A DNA stretch of 64,000 nucleotides, taken from Aureimonas frigidaquae. Lineage in GTDB: Bacteria > Pseudomonadota > Alphaproteobacteria > Rhizobiales > Rhizobiaceae. The notes below the pieces were generated by a model. The model was not told the origin of the DNA, searched no databases, and worked only from the letters and a program-made list of their open reading frames with translations. The position numbers and the translations under genes were made by a program. Positions 25,219-32,938 of this stretch are shown here, piece after piece; positions within the stretch are counted from its first letter, which is position 1, and the number at the start of each line of letters is the position of its first letter. The stretch is taken from NCBI RefSeq assembly GCF_001463905.1, contig NZ_BBWR01000008.1, positions 1 to 64,000 of the forward strand, written 5' to 3'.

Positions 25219-26421
25219 TCAGGCCTTGTCCAGCGCGGCGTCGAAATCCTCCAGAAGGTCGTCGATATCCTCGATGCCGGCAGAAAAGCGCAGGAGCCCT
25301 TCGCCGATATTGGCGGCTTCCCGCGCTTCGGGCGACAGGCTCGCATGCGTCGTGGTGGCCGGGTGGGTGATGATGCTCTTCGCATCGCCCAGATTGTTGG
25401 AGATGCTGACGATACCGAGCGCGTTGCAAACGCGGAACGCGGCTTCCTTGCCACCCTTCAGCTCGAAGGCGACGAGCGAAGATGCGCCCGTCATCTGCCG
25501 CGCGATGATCTCGGCGTCAGGATGGTCGGCCCGGCCGGGATAGAAGACGCGGGCCACCTTGTCCGTGCGGCTCGCCAGGAGTTCGGCGATGCGGGCGGCG
25601 TTCTCGGTCTGCTGGCGTACGCGCAGGGCGAGGGTTTCCAAGCCCTTCAACAAAACCCAGGCATTGAAGGGGGACAGGGACGGCCCGGTGTGCCGGAAGA
25701 AATCGTGGAGGTTTTCCTTGATCCATTCCGCCGACGACAGGATGATGCCGCCGAGGCACCGGCCCTGGCCATCTATGTGCTTGGTTGCGGAGTAGACGAC
25801 CACGTCGGCGCCGAGCGCCAGCGGCTTCTGGAAGAGGGGCGTCGCAAAGACGTTGTCGACCACCAGAATGGCGCCGGCCGCATGGGCGATCTTGGCCACC
25901 GCCGCAATGTCGATGACTTCGAGCGTCGGATTGGTCGGGCTTTCCAGAAAGAACAGCCGGGTGTTGGGACGCACCGCGGCCTGCCAGGCCGACAGGTCCC
26001 GCCCGTCCACGAAGGTACAATCCACACCCGCCCGGCCCAGCACCGTCTGTACGATGTAGGTGCAGGAGCCGAACAGGGCGCGGGCCGCAACCACGTGATC
26101 GCCGGCCTTGACGGCGCATTGCAGCGCGGCGCTGACGGCCGCCATGCCCGATGCGGTGGCGCGCGCGTCGCCCGCGCCCTCCAGCTCCATCATCCGCTCC
26201 TCGAACATGCGGGTGGTGGGGTTGGAATAGCGCGAATAGATGAAGCCGGGATCCTCGCCGTTGAAGCGCGCCTCGGCCGCTTCCGCCGTGGGGTAGACGA
26301 AGCCCTGCGTCAGGAAGAGGGCTTCCGACGTCTCTCCGAAGCCGGAGCGCACAGTGCCGGAGTGAACGAGCTGCGTCGCGGGGCGGTACGTCTTGCGAGC
26401 GGATGGCGATTGCGCGGCCAT
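25219..26421 (-). CDS. metZ: O-succinylhomoserine sulfhydrylase
   Basis: A 400-residue PLP enzyme of the Cys/Met metabolism family that makes homocysteine from O-succinylhomoserine and sulfide. Motifs: IYSRYSNPTTRMFEERM, ATASGMAAVSAAL, LFFLESPTNPTLEVIDI, VVDNVFATPLFQKPL and the PLP-lysine site YSATKHIDGQGRCLGG. Asparagine at the residue after SP-T-N fits the metZ group rather than metB. A SAM-II riboswitch lies in its leader, so expression should fall when S-adenosylmethionine is plentiful. GAGGATTATC precedes the ATG. Confidence 0.97.
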   Translation of the reverse strand: MAAQSPSARKTYRPATQLVHSGTVRSGFGETSEALFLTQGFVYPTAEAAEARFNGEDPGFIYSRYSNPTTRMFEERMMELEGAGDARATASGMAAVSAALQCAVKAGDHVVAARALFGSCTYIVQTVLGRAGVDCTFVDGRDLSAWQAAVRPNTRLFFLESPTNPTLEVIDIAAVAKIAHAAGAILVVDNVFATPLFQKPLALGADVVVYSATKHIDGQGRCLGGIILSSAEWIKENLHDFFRHTGPSLSPFNAWVLLKGLETLALRVRQQTENAARIAELLASRTDKVARVFYPGRADHPDAEIIARQMTGASSLVAFELKGGKEAAFRVCNALGIVSISNNLGDAKSIITHPATTTHASLSPEAREAANIGEGLLRFSAGIEDIDDLLEDFDAALDKA

Positions 26422-26490
26422 GATAATCCTCGAACGGCGGCCGGACTTGGTCGAATAGGCGCGAACGACCGGTCCTCGAGGAGATCGGCC

Positions 26491-26542
26491 CTTTAGCGAC
26501 TTGTTTTACGTGGCTGCAAGCCGGCCGGCAAAATCACCACGA
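26491..26542 (-). promoter_or_regulatory. SAM-II riboswitch (metA motif) upstream of metZ
   Basis: On the minus strand the sequence reads CGTGGTGATTTTGCCGGCCG, then GCTTGCAGCCACGT, AAAACAAG and TCGCTAAAG, the classic SAM-II pseudoknot aptamer of alphaproteobacteria. CGTGG pairs with CCACG (P1) and the loop pairs with the downstream GCTAAAG region. It binds S-adenosylmethionine and then hides the ribosome binding site of the gene that follows. It ends about 70 bp before the metZ start. Confidence 0.95.
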
Positions 26543-26550
26543 GCCAAAGC

Positions 26551-26579
26551 CTACTATTCCCGTTCGGCCACCTCGTCAA
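26551..26579 (-). promoter_or_regulatory. Promoter of the metZ leader
   Basis: On the minus strand, TTGACG (26574-26579) and TAGTAG (26551-26556) are separated by exactly 17 bases. Transcription would start just before the SAM-II aptamer. It points away from the divergent dcd gene. Confidence 0.7.
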
Positions 26580-26651
26580 CGGGGCTTTCCACAAGGGGCG
26601 GCATCGTTTATGCGCGGGTGGCACTATTGGGTCAGCCGGGGTTCGAGGCCG

Positions 26652-27734
26652 ATGGAACAGGGTATCCTGCCGGATCGGGAGATCGCGGCTCTCAACGCTG
26701 CGGGCGGGATCGTGGCGCAAAGGCCGTTCGATCCGGACCAGGTCCAGCCGGCCAGTCTGGACCTGCGGCTCGGCGCCCGTGCGCACCGCGTGCGCGCCAG
26801 CTTCCTGCCGGGCCGTCAGCGCAGCGTCGCCGAGGCGCTGGACCGCTTTTCCCTCCACACCGTGGAACTGGGGGAGGGCGCCGTCCTCGAAACGGGGTGC
26901 GTCTATATCGTCCCGCTCATGGAAAGCCTGTCCCTGCCGCAGGATGTACGGGCCTCGGCCAATCCGAAATCCTCCACGGGCCGCCTCGATATCTTCACGC
27001 GCGTCATCACCGACCGCGCGCAGGAGTTCGACAAGGTGCCGGCCGGCTATGACGGGCCGCTCTATCTGGAAATCTCGCCGCGCACCTTCCCCGTCCTGGT
27101 GCGGCAGGGCTCGCGCCTCAGCCAGATCCGCTTCCGGCGCGGCCGGGCGACCCTGACGGGCGAGGAACTGGTGAGCCTCCACGCCGGGTCGGGCCTGACC
27201 AGCACGGCGGATGCCAACATATCCGGTGGCGGCATTGCCCTTTCGGTGGATCTGCGGGGAGATGCCCAGGGCCTGATCGGCTATCGCGGCAAGCGGCATA
27301 CGAGCGTGGTGGATGTCGACCGCCGCGCGGCCCATGCGGTGCTCGACTTCTGGGAGCCGCTCCATGCCAGCCGCTCGGGCGTCCTGGTGCTCGACCCGAA
27401 CGAATTCTACATCCTCGTCTCGGAGGAAGCGGTCCACGTTCCGCCGGACTTCGCGGCGGAAATGACGCCCTACGATCCGCTGGTCGGGGAGTTCCGTGTC
27501 CACTATGCCGGCTTCTTCGACCCCGGCTTCGGCCACAGCGATGCCGGCGGCGCCGGCAGCCGCGCCGTCCTGGAAGTGCGCAGCCACGAAGTGCCGTTCA
27601 TCCTGGAGCACGGCCAGATCGTCGGCCGCCTGATCTACGAACGCATGGCCACGCGCCCGAAGCGGCTCTACGGCGCCGATCTCAACTCCAACTACCAGGC
27701 GCAGGGCCTGAAGCTGTCGAAGCATTTCGTGTAG
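26652..27734 (+). CDS. dcd: dCTP deaminase-type enzyme (two-domain form)
   Basis: A 360-residue protein with two tandem dUTPase-like domains (DCD_N and DCD_C), the longer form common in alphaproteobacteria. It converts dCTP to dUTP, feeding thymidylate synthesis. The first domain has QPASLDLRLGARAHRVRAS and the active-site block SANPKSSTGRLDIF (about 92-105); the second has ANISGGGIALSVDLRG, LDPNEFYILVSEEAVHVPPDF and ends with LSKHFV. The ATG at 26652 follows GAGGCCG; an in-frame ATG at 26610 is possible. A broken second copy of its sequence lies at 28868-29137. Confidence 0.88.
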   Translation: MEQGILPDREIAALNAAGGIVAQRPFDPDQVQPASLDLRLGARAHRVRASFLPGRQRSVAEALDRFSLHTVELGEGAVLETGCVYIVPLMESLSLPQDVRASANPKSSTGRLDIFTRVITDRAQEFDKVPAGYDGPLYLEISPRTFPVLVRQGSRLSQIRFRRGRATLTGEELVSLHAGSGLTSTADANISGGGIALSVDLRGDAQGLIGYRGKRHTSVVDVDRRAAHAVLDFWEPLHASRSGVLVLDPNEFYILVSEEAVHVPPDFAAEMTPYDPLVGEFRVHYAGFFDPGFGHSDAGGAGSRAVLEVRSHEVPFILEHGQIVGRLIYERMATRPKRLYGADLNSNYQAQGLKLSKHFV

Positions 27735-27881
27735 CGGGGCGGTCGCACGCCGTCTCGTCCGGCTGATCCTGTCTCGGGCGGCATCACGATCGCATGGTTT
27801 CTGCATGTCGGATACGCGATGCGCAGCCGGCCCGGCGCGCTCATCTGCTCCTGCCGATGCCGCTACCGGCTTCGGACAAGA

Positions 27882-28169
27882 CTAGATCAGATCGTCGATT
27901 CTCACGGACAAGGCGCCGGCAAGTTTCCTAATCGTATCGACCGACCCGGATTTCCGGCCTGCCTCGATGTCGGCGATCTGAACGCGATTGACCCCGGAGC
28001 TTTCCGACAGTTGAGCCTGGGTCAGGCCCCGCAAATCGCGATAAACACGCAGCGGCACTTCGCCTTCGATCATGCGCTTGACGTACGCTGCCGGAATAGA
28101 TTCTCCGCCTTCCGCAATGGCGCGGTCGTAGGCGATGATATCGGCCAGGTCGTTCGCTGCAGTCAGCAT
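27882..28169 (-). CDS. XRE-family helix-turn-helix protein, likely orphan antitoxin-type
   Basis: A 95-residue DNA-binding protein whose C-terminal half is a typical XRE/Cro domain: LRVYRDLRGLTQAQLSESSGVNRVQIADIEAGRKSGSVDTIRKLAGAL. The N-terminal 40 residues (DLADIIAYDRAIAEGGESIPAAYVKRMIEGEVP) are the kind of dimerisation segment found in antitoxins partnered with RelE/HigB-like toxins. No such toxin lies beside it: the 5' side has only 83 bp before brnA, and the 3' side is the dcd end. It is therefore a lone regulator in a patch of toxin-antitoxin genes. Confidence 0.8.
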   Translation of the reverse strand: MLTAANDLADIIAYDRAIAEGGESIPAAYVKRMIEGEVPLRVYRDLRGLTQAQLSESSGVNRVQIADIEAGRKSGSVDTIRKLAGALSVRIDDLI

Positions 28170-28252
28170 TGCGCATCGTCCAGGATGGTTTCCATTCCGT
28201 CGCAGACCCTACCGCATGGGTCGATATCGCGTAGGGGGAGAAGTCCCATTGT

Positions 28253-28534
28253 TCACGAACTGCGGCCGATGGCGACCTTCAGCGCTTCATTGATCCTGCC
28301 CTGCCAACCTCGGCCCGTGCCTCGAAAATGCTCCACGATGTCGGGATCGAGACGAAGGGTGATGCTCTCTTTTGTTGGACGCTTTGCCGGGCCCCGCTGG
28401 CCAGGATTGCGCTTTGGAAGGATTGAAGCAAGTTCTGCCGGCAGGACTTCGTTGGCGGGCTTCATGCGCTTCAGGTCGGCGGTGGTAAGCTCGCGGACTT
28501 CGCCCGCCTCATCAGTCAATGGCCTGTTGCTCAT
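28253..28534 (-). CDS. brnA: BrnA-family antitoxin
   Basis: A 93-residue antitoxin: a variable N-terminal part (ELTTADLKRMKPANEVLPAEL) and a C-terminal ribbon-helix-helix DNA-binding domain, ESITLRLDPDIVEHFRGTGRGWQGRINEALKVAI (about 55-88). BrnA binds and neutralises BrnT and represses their shared promoter. The start is placed so that the gene overlaps the end of brnT by 23 bases, the normal order brnT-brnA. The proline-rich linker PKRNPGQRGPAKRP lies between the two parts. Confidence 0.9.
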   Translation of the reverse strand: MSNRPLTDEAGEVRELTTADLKRMKPANEVLPAELASILPKRNPGQRGPAKRPTKESITLRLDPDIVEHFRGTGRGWQGRINEALKVAIGRSS

Positions 28535-28793
28535 AGCGGCGAATCTCCCTTTCGTTGGCTTTACGGAACGAAATGACGCGGATGCCGCCGCCGATCGGCG
28601 TGAAGCATACCACGTGCAGCCGCTGGCCGATGAACCCGACACCGACGAAGCGTCGTTCCGGGTACGGTTTCCATGTGTCTTCGACAGCCTGCACCGACGA
28701 CCAGTTGAGTTCGGCAATCAATGAGAAGGGAAGGCCGCGCTCGGTCTCGTTGCGATCACTCTTTCCGGGGTCGAACTCAATTCTGATATGCAT
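28512..28793 (-). CDS. brnT: BrnT-family toxin
   Basis: A 93-residue toxin of the BrnT family, an mRNA-interfering RNase with a RelE-like fold. The family line is FDPGKSDRNETERGLPF near the N-terminus, then ERRFVGVGFIGQRLHVVCFTPIGGGIRVISFRKANEREIRRYEQ. The arginine/lysine-rich RVISFRKANEREIRRY is the expected catalytic and RNA-binding edge. It begins at MHIRIEFD (28793) and is followed by brnA. The dcd remnant begins 75 bp upstream on the other strand. Confidence 0.88.
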   Translation of the reverse strand: MHIRIEFDPGKSDRNETERGLPFSLIAELNWSSVQAVEDTWKPYPERRFVGVGFIGQRLHVVCFTPIGGGIRVISFRKANEREIRRYEQQAID

Positions 28794-28867
28794 TTTGTAC
28801 CTGCAGAAAGCTAAGGGCAACAGCTTATTGTGGCTACATCTCCATTCTGGATATTCTTCAGGGACCG

Positions 28868-29137
28868 TCTCGCCTCTGCCCCAATTGAGCCTGCCGCAAT
28901 ATGAAGGCTCCAGCGAAAGAGATTGGCCGCATCAAGAGCGTCACCCCTGCGCAAGCCGAACGAATTCTCCATTCTCGTCTCGGATGAACGGTCCACGTGC
29001 TGCCGGACTTCGCGGCGGAAGTCACGCCCCAAAGATCCACGATTAGCAGAGTTCTAAGTCCCATATGCCGACTTCTACGATCCTGGCTTCAAGCACAGCG
29101 ATCCGGGCGGCGCCGGCAGTCGCGCGGCTTGTGCTGT
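28868..29137 (+). pseudogene. Remnant of a second dcd gene
   Basis: The segment 28958-29137 matches the dcd segment 27398-27577 at a constant shift of 1560 bases, for example CGAACGAATTCT, GGACTTCGCGGCGGAA and CACAGCGAT. A base missing near 28986 and other changes break the frame. A shorter, patchier match continues left: CCTGCCGCA at about 28890 resembles dcd near 26935, after which the middle of the gene is missing. It is read as the remains of a second, diverged dcd copy with a large internal deletion. Confidence 0.75.
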
Positions 29138-29560
29138 GTCCCGCAGCGTCACGACCGCATGCTTTCCGAGCGCCGCCAGCGCTGCCTCCAGCAGAGGCAG
29201 CTCGGTGTGATGCATCGGATCGAGAATGCGCCGCGCCTCCGTTTCCACTTTGCCGATCCGATGCGCCAGTTCGGTCTTGCGGATGCCGCTATCGGTAAAG
29301 GCAAGGATGACAGCAAGCTTCAGCGTATCGAAGACGGGGGGTGACACCTCGATACCGCCGTCAAACCGCGCCGGCGGAAGGTCTTCGCGGTCCTTCAGAC
29401 GCAGTCGCAAGGCAAGTCCCAGTGCTTCGCGTGCGCTGATCAGTGCGTCGCCCTCGTCATCACCAAAGGTGTTGCATTCCGGCAGATCAGGAAATGTGAC
29501 GATCGTAACGTTGCCCTCGCGTCGTAGCAGCGCATGATAGGCACGGTCATATCGCATCAT
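29075..29560 (-). CDS. HicB-like antitoxin, second of a tandem pair
   Basis: A 161-residue HicB-type protein: partial RNase H-like fold at the N-terminus (HALLRREGNVTIVTFPDLPECNTFGDDEGDALISAREALGLAL) and a C-terminal helix-turn-helix region (SGIRKTELAHRIGKVETEARRILDPMHHTELPLLEAALAALG). It resembles its neighbour (both have RRILDP-H-T and LE-x2-LA-x-LG). The last 20 residues (from TAQAARLP on) are encoded opposite the dcd remnant, so this tail is probably acquired by chance. The ATG at 29560 overlaps the neighbour by 14 bases. No HicA toxin is nearby. Confidence 0.78.
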   Translation of the reverse strand: MMRYDRAYHALLRREGNVTIVTFPDLPECNTFGDDEGDALISAREALGLALRLRLKDREDLPPARFDGGIEVSPPVFDTLKLAVILAFTDSGIRKTELAHRIGKVETEARRILDPMHHTELPLLEAALAALGKHAVVTLRDTAQAARLPAPPGSLCLKPGS

Positions 29561-29984
29561 CGAACTCGATAATGGCTCGTCGCCCGAGCTTGGCGAGCAC
29601 CTCTTCCAACGTTGCGATCTTGGTTGGGTGAGAGGGATCGAGGATCCGGCGCACATCCATGTCAACCCGACCGAGGCTTCTCCCAAAAGCAGCCAATGTC
29701 ATGCCAGATGCGGCAAAAGCATGCATAATCGCAATCTTGTAGGCATCGTGCGCGGGGATCGTTACCAAGACTTCGCCCGGTCGAGCGGCGCTGGGCTCTG
29801 GGATCGCCGCGCCCCTTTTCGCATAGAGGCGCAGGGCAGCTGCCAGCACCTCCGAAGCGATGCGTAGGATCTCAGTCCGGTCTCTACCGCCGGCGATGGC
29901 CTCCGGCACGTCACGGAACTGCGCGACGAAGCCATCGTTTGGATCATCTTCTGGATCGAGGTGCAGGGGATAGAGAAACTTCAT
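29547..29984 (-). CDS. HicB-like antitoxin, first of a tandem pair
   Basis: A 145-residue HicB-type protein: N-terminal MKFLYPLHLDPEDDPNDGFVAQFRDVPEAIAGG with the HicB turn, EVLAAALRLYAKRGAAIPEP, and a C-terminal helix-turn-helix FAASGMTLAAFGRSLGRVDMDVRRILDPSHPTKIATLEEVLAKLGR. HicB normally neutralises the small RNase HicA, encoded just before it, but no double-stranded-RNA-binding HicA frame of about 60 residues is visible between here and tRNA-Gly. The second HicB-like gene overlaps its end by 14 bases. Confidence 0.85.
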   Translation of the reverse strand: MKFLYPLHLDPEDDPNDGFVAQFRDVPEAIAGGRDRTEILRIASEVLAAALRLYAKRGAAIPEPSAARPGEVLVTIPAHDAYKIAIMHAFAASGMTLAAFGRSLGRVDMDVRRILDPSHPTKIATLEEVLAKLGRRAIIEFDDAI

Positions 29985-30473
29985 CGAACGGCATGCTGCC
30001 CATTTGCTTCAATCACTGTTCGATGCTGATGGAGCGGGTTCAAATTCGCCAGCAAATGTAGGTTGCGGTGAACGTTGCACGTATAGCTTGCGCCGGATGC
30101 CCGCTCGCTGACCTGAACAAGAGTCGGCCGCGAAAAGCGAAGGTGCTGGCGCTCTTCTTTCCCAGCCTGTCTTCTGATGCGAGCAGCCGACTGACGGGTC
30201 AGAAGAGGCGTGCCGAAAACAGTATGTCCGCGCTTCGCAGTTTGGCGCGGTAACGCGCTGCCAAGCTACCGCAAGCTATGGCGGATGCGGCGGAACTGGA
30301 CCGCTGCGGCCCCGCAAAGCCCGGCCACGCAGCGGGGAAGGGAGGTGTAAAACCTTGGGACTTTCCTTGGGACTTTATGTCCGAAAGCCAGCTTTTCGCG
30401 CCGTTTGTTCCGTTCCGCGAGCCGCACCCTCTTGCGGCTCAAAGGGCGGTGTTGTAGGGCTTACAGCCAGGAC
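29985..30473. other. Gene-free stretch before tRNA-Gly
   Basis: About 490 bp without a convincing gene. The 61-codon frame at 30068-30253 has no recognisable features. Two copies of CTTGGGACTTTC/A lie head to tail at 30354-30377, and a hairpin GAGCCGCA/TGCGGCTC lies at about 30418-30440, shortly before the tRNA. No integrase and no second copy of the tRNA 3' end were seen. Confidence 0.5.
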
Positions 30474-30548
30474 GCGGGTGTAGTTCAGCGGTAGAACGCA
30501 AGCTTCCCAAGCTTGATGTCGTGGGTTCGATCCCCATCGCCCGCTCCA
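30474..30548 (+). tRNA. tRNA-Gly (CCC)
   Basis: Acceptor GCGGGTG pairs with CGCCCGC, an anticodon stem CAAGC/GCTTG encloses TTCCCAA (anticodon CCC), and the T-arm is GTGGG-TTCGATC-CCCAT. CCA is encoded at 30546-30548. The length is 75 nt. It marks the edge of the accessory patch. Confidence 0.97.
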
Positions 30549-30588
30549 GTCCACACAGATCACAGGATTTGCCGGCGGCGTTTTGCGC

Positions 30589-31263
30589 TCACGACCAGGC
30601 GTGTTCTTCCAGGCGAGCCAGGGTCAGCATGTATTGTTCGCTGAGCAGGCGCACGGCGTTTGGTGCATCCCCGTCCAGCGCCGCTTCCATGATGGCCGTG
30701 TGCTCGCCTTCCGCGTCGCGCCGCGGGTAGCAGGTGGACATGGAGGCGAAGCGGTAGCGGACGGCCTGGTCCATCATTTCGTGGCAGAAGGCAAGCAGCC
30801 AGGTGGAGCCGCAATTGGCGATCAGCGCATCGTGGAAGGCGCGGTGGTGGCCCTCCCATTCGCGATTGTCGCCGCCATCCTCCGCCAGGTGGATGGGCGT
30901 ACGCGCCAGGCGATAATGCGTGACGATGATGCCCTCTTCCCAGGCGGGTGTCCGGTTGGCGATCGATTCCTCCAGGGCCCGGCCCTCCAGCCAGCAGCGC
31001 GTCCTGACCAGTTCGCGCAGCGATTCCAGCGAGAGGGGCGGGACGTAGAAGCCCCGCTGTTCGCGGCGGTCCACCAGCCGCTCGGCGGACAGGCGGTTGA
31101 GCGCTTCGCGGACCGGGTTGGTGCCGCATTCATAGCGCTGCGCCATCTTGTCGATCAGCAGCTTCTGCCCGGCCGCGATCTCGCCCGTCAGGATGTCCCG
31201 CCGGATCTTGCCGTAGACGGCGGTGGCGGAGGTGAGCTTGTCGCTGTCGAGGAGCGCCGTCAT
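30589..31263 (-). CDS. GntR/FCD-family transcriptional regulator
   Basis: A 224-residue FadR-type regulator: winged helix at the N-terminus (VYGKIRRDILTGEIAAGQKLLIDKMAQRYECGTNPVREALNRLSAERLV) and an all-helical FCD ligand domain (about 80-215) with the metal-binding histidines expected in HHRAFHDALI and the DAEGEHTAIMEAAL segment. FCD regulators sense organic acids or sugars and usually repress a catabolic or transport operon. It overlaps the permease gene by ATGA and is the last gene of the ABC operon, so it probably controls that operon; the ligand is not known. Confidence 0.9.
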   Translation of the reverse strand: MTALLDSDKLTSATAVYGKIRRDILTGEIAAGQKLLIDKMAQRYECGTNPVREALNRLSAERLVDRREQRGFYVPPLSLESLRELVRTRCWLEGRALEESIANRTPAWEEGIIVTHYRLARTPIHLAEDGGDNREWEGHHRAFHDALIANCGSTWLLAFCHEMMDQAVRYRFASMSTCYPRRDAEGEHTAIMEAALDGDAPNAVRLLSEQYMLTLARLEEHAWS

Positions 31264-32120
31264 CGCATCGGCTCCGCCGCACCGCTGCGCCGCCGCCAGA
31301 AGACGAAGCGCTGTTCCACGAAGGAGACGAACCAGAAGAGGGCAAGGCCCATCAGGCTCAGGAACAGGATGAGCGAGAAGATGCGCGGCGTGTTGAGCTG
31401 CGATGCCGCGACGCGGATCAACTCACCGAAGCCCTTGCCGCCGCCCAGGAACTCGCCGGTGATGGCGCCTGCCATGACGCCGACCGAGGCGATCTTCAGT
31501 CCGGTGAAGATCTGCGGCAGGCCCAGAGGAATCTTCATGCGCCACAAGGTCTGCCAGCGGCTGGCGCCCATGGTCTTGAAGAGCATGCGGGCATTGTCGT
31601 CCGACATCTGCAGCGCCGCTGCGGTCGAGACGACGATGGGGAAGGTGGCGATGAAGGCGGCGAGCGCCACCTTGGATGAGATGCCGAAGCCGAACCAGGC
31701 CAGGAACAGGGGCGCGAAGGCAACCTTGGGCATCGTGTCGATGGCCACGAGATAGGGGAGGATCACCCGTTCGCCAAAGCTGGATTCCCCCACCACGACG
31801 CCGAGGAAGAAGCCGACCGCCATGGCGATGGCAAAGCCCAGCATCACCTCCTGAAAGGTGATCCAGAGTGCGGTCAGCATATAACCGCCGGTGGCAAGGT
31901 TGCTGCCGACGAAGAGGATGTCCCGGCCGACCGCCGCCGGCCCCGGCAGGATAATGGGCGAGAAGATGCCGAGCGCGTGCACCCCCTGCCACAGAAGAAG
32001 GAAGGCCGCGAGCACCAGCACCATGCCGATGGGGCGGGGGATCCGGTCGAGAAGCGGAACCTCCTCGCGCCAGATGGTTTCGGGCGGCGTGACGGAGCCG
32101 GCAAGACGTGTGTCGGTCAA
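31260..32120 (-). CDS. ABC transporter permease (SsuC/TauC type)
   Basis: A 286-residue inner-membrane permease of the nitrate/sulfonate/taurine class with about six transmembrane helices (first at about 31-52, MVLVLAAFLLLWQGVHALGIF). The ABC-binding EAA-type loop is seen in MGASRWQTLWRMKIPLGLPQIFTGL (about 178-202). It overlaps the ATPase gene upstream and the GntR gene downstream by 4 bases each. Substrate is not readable from sequence; relatives move sulfonates, pyrimidine precursors or hydroxymethylpyrimidine. Confidence 0.9.
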   Translation of the reverse strand: MTDTRLAGSVTPPETIWREEVPLLDRIPRPIGMVLVLAAFLLLWQGVHALGIFSPIILPGPAAVGRDILFVGSNLATGGYMLTALWITFQEVMLGFAIAMAVGFFLGVVVGESSFGERVILPYLVAIDTMPKVAFAPLFLAWFGFGISSKVALAAFIATFPIVVSTAAALQMSDDNARMLFKTMGASRWQTLWRMKIPLGLPQIFTGLKIASVGVMAGAITGEFLGGGKGFGELIRVAASQLNTPRIFSLILFLSLMGLALFWFVSFVEQRFVFWRRRSGAAEPMR

Positions 32121-32938
32121 TGAACTCCCCCTTCGTCAAGCAGCGCGCGGATATGGCGGACATGCTCGCCCAGGCGCGGCTCGGTCAGCATGTCCAGCGT
32201 GCGCGGCCGCGGAAGATCGATCGGGATCGTTTCCACGAAGCGGCCCGGCCGGCGCGACATGACGTAGACGACATCCGACAGAATGACCGCCTCGGGAATG
32301 GAATGGGTGATCAGGAAGGCGGTGGCGCGCGTTTCCAGGCAGATGCGCTGCAGCTCCATGTTCATGAAATCGCGGGACAACTCGTCCAGCGCGCTGAACG
32401 GCTCGTCCAGGAGCAGCACATCGGGCTCCGTCACCAGCATGCGGCAGATGGCGGCGCGTTGCGCCATGCCGCCGGAGAGCTTGTCCGGGTAGATATCCGC
32501 AAAGCCTTTCAGCCCCACCAGATCCAGGAGTGCCCGGGCGGACGGCGCCTTGGCCTTGGCCGCGGCGGCGCCGTCACGAATCTCGATCGGGAGCAGGATG
32601 TTTTCGAGCGTCGTGCGCCAGGGAAACAGCGTCGCCTGCTGGAACATCATGCCGATATCGCGACGGGGGCCGGTGACCGGCCGCCCGTTCAAAATGACGC
32701 TCCCGGACGATGGCGGGGTCAAACCCGCCATGATCTTCAGGAGCGTGGACTTGCCGCAGCCCGATGGGCCGATGACCGAGGAAAAACTGCCGCGGTCGAG
32801 GTGCAGGTCCACATGGTCGAGCGCCCGAATGGAGCCGCGCCCGTAGGTCTTGGACACGTTCGACAGCGCGTAGACCGGCGCCTCGACGGCCCGAATGTCC
32901 GCGCTCGCCGGAACGCGCTGCCCAACGGCCGGCATCAT
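32117..32938 (-). CDS. ABC transporter ATP-binding protein (SsuB/TauB type)
   Basis: A 273-residue ATPase with Walker A GPSGCGKSTLLKI, Q-loop MMFQQATLFPW, signature LSGGMAQRAAI, Walker B LLLDEPFSAL and switch ITHSIPEAV. It matches the SsuB/TauB branch that works with SsuC-like permeases. It overlaps the substrate-binding protein gene by 4 bases at its start and the permease gene by 4 at its end, so all four genes of the operon are coupled. The N-terminal 20 residues are an extension rich in proline and alanine. Confidence 0.93.
   Translation of the reverse strand: MMPAVGQRVPASADIRAVEAPVYALSNVSKTYGRGSIRALDHVDLHLDRGSFSSVIGPSGCGKSTLLKIMAGLTPPSSGSVILNGRPVTGPRRDIGMMFQQATLFPWRTTLENILLPIEIRDGAAAAKAKAPSARALLDLVGLKGFADIYPDKLSGGMAQRAAICRMLVTEPDVLLLDEPFSALDELSRDFMNMELQRICLETRATAFLITHSIPEAVILSDVVYVMSRRPGRFVETIPIDLPRPRTLDMLTEPRLGEHVRHIRALLDEGGVH

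Noticed and set aside
30068-30253. 61-codon frame between the HicB genes and tRNA-Gly
   Set aside because: No HicA features, no ribosome binding site and no similarity I recognise.
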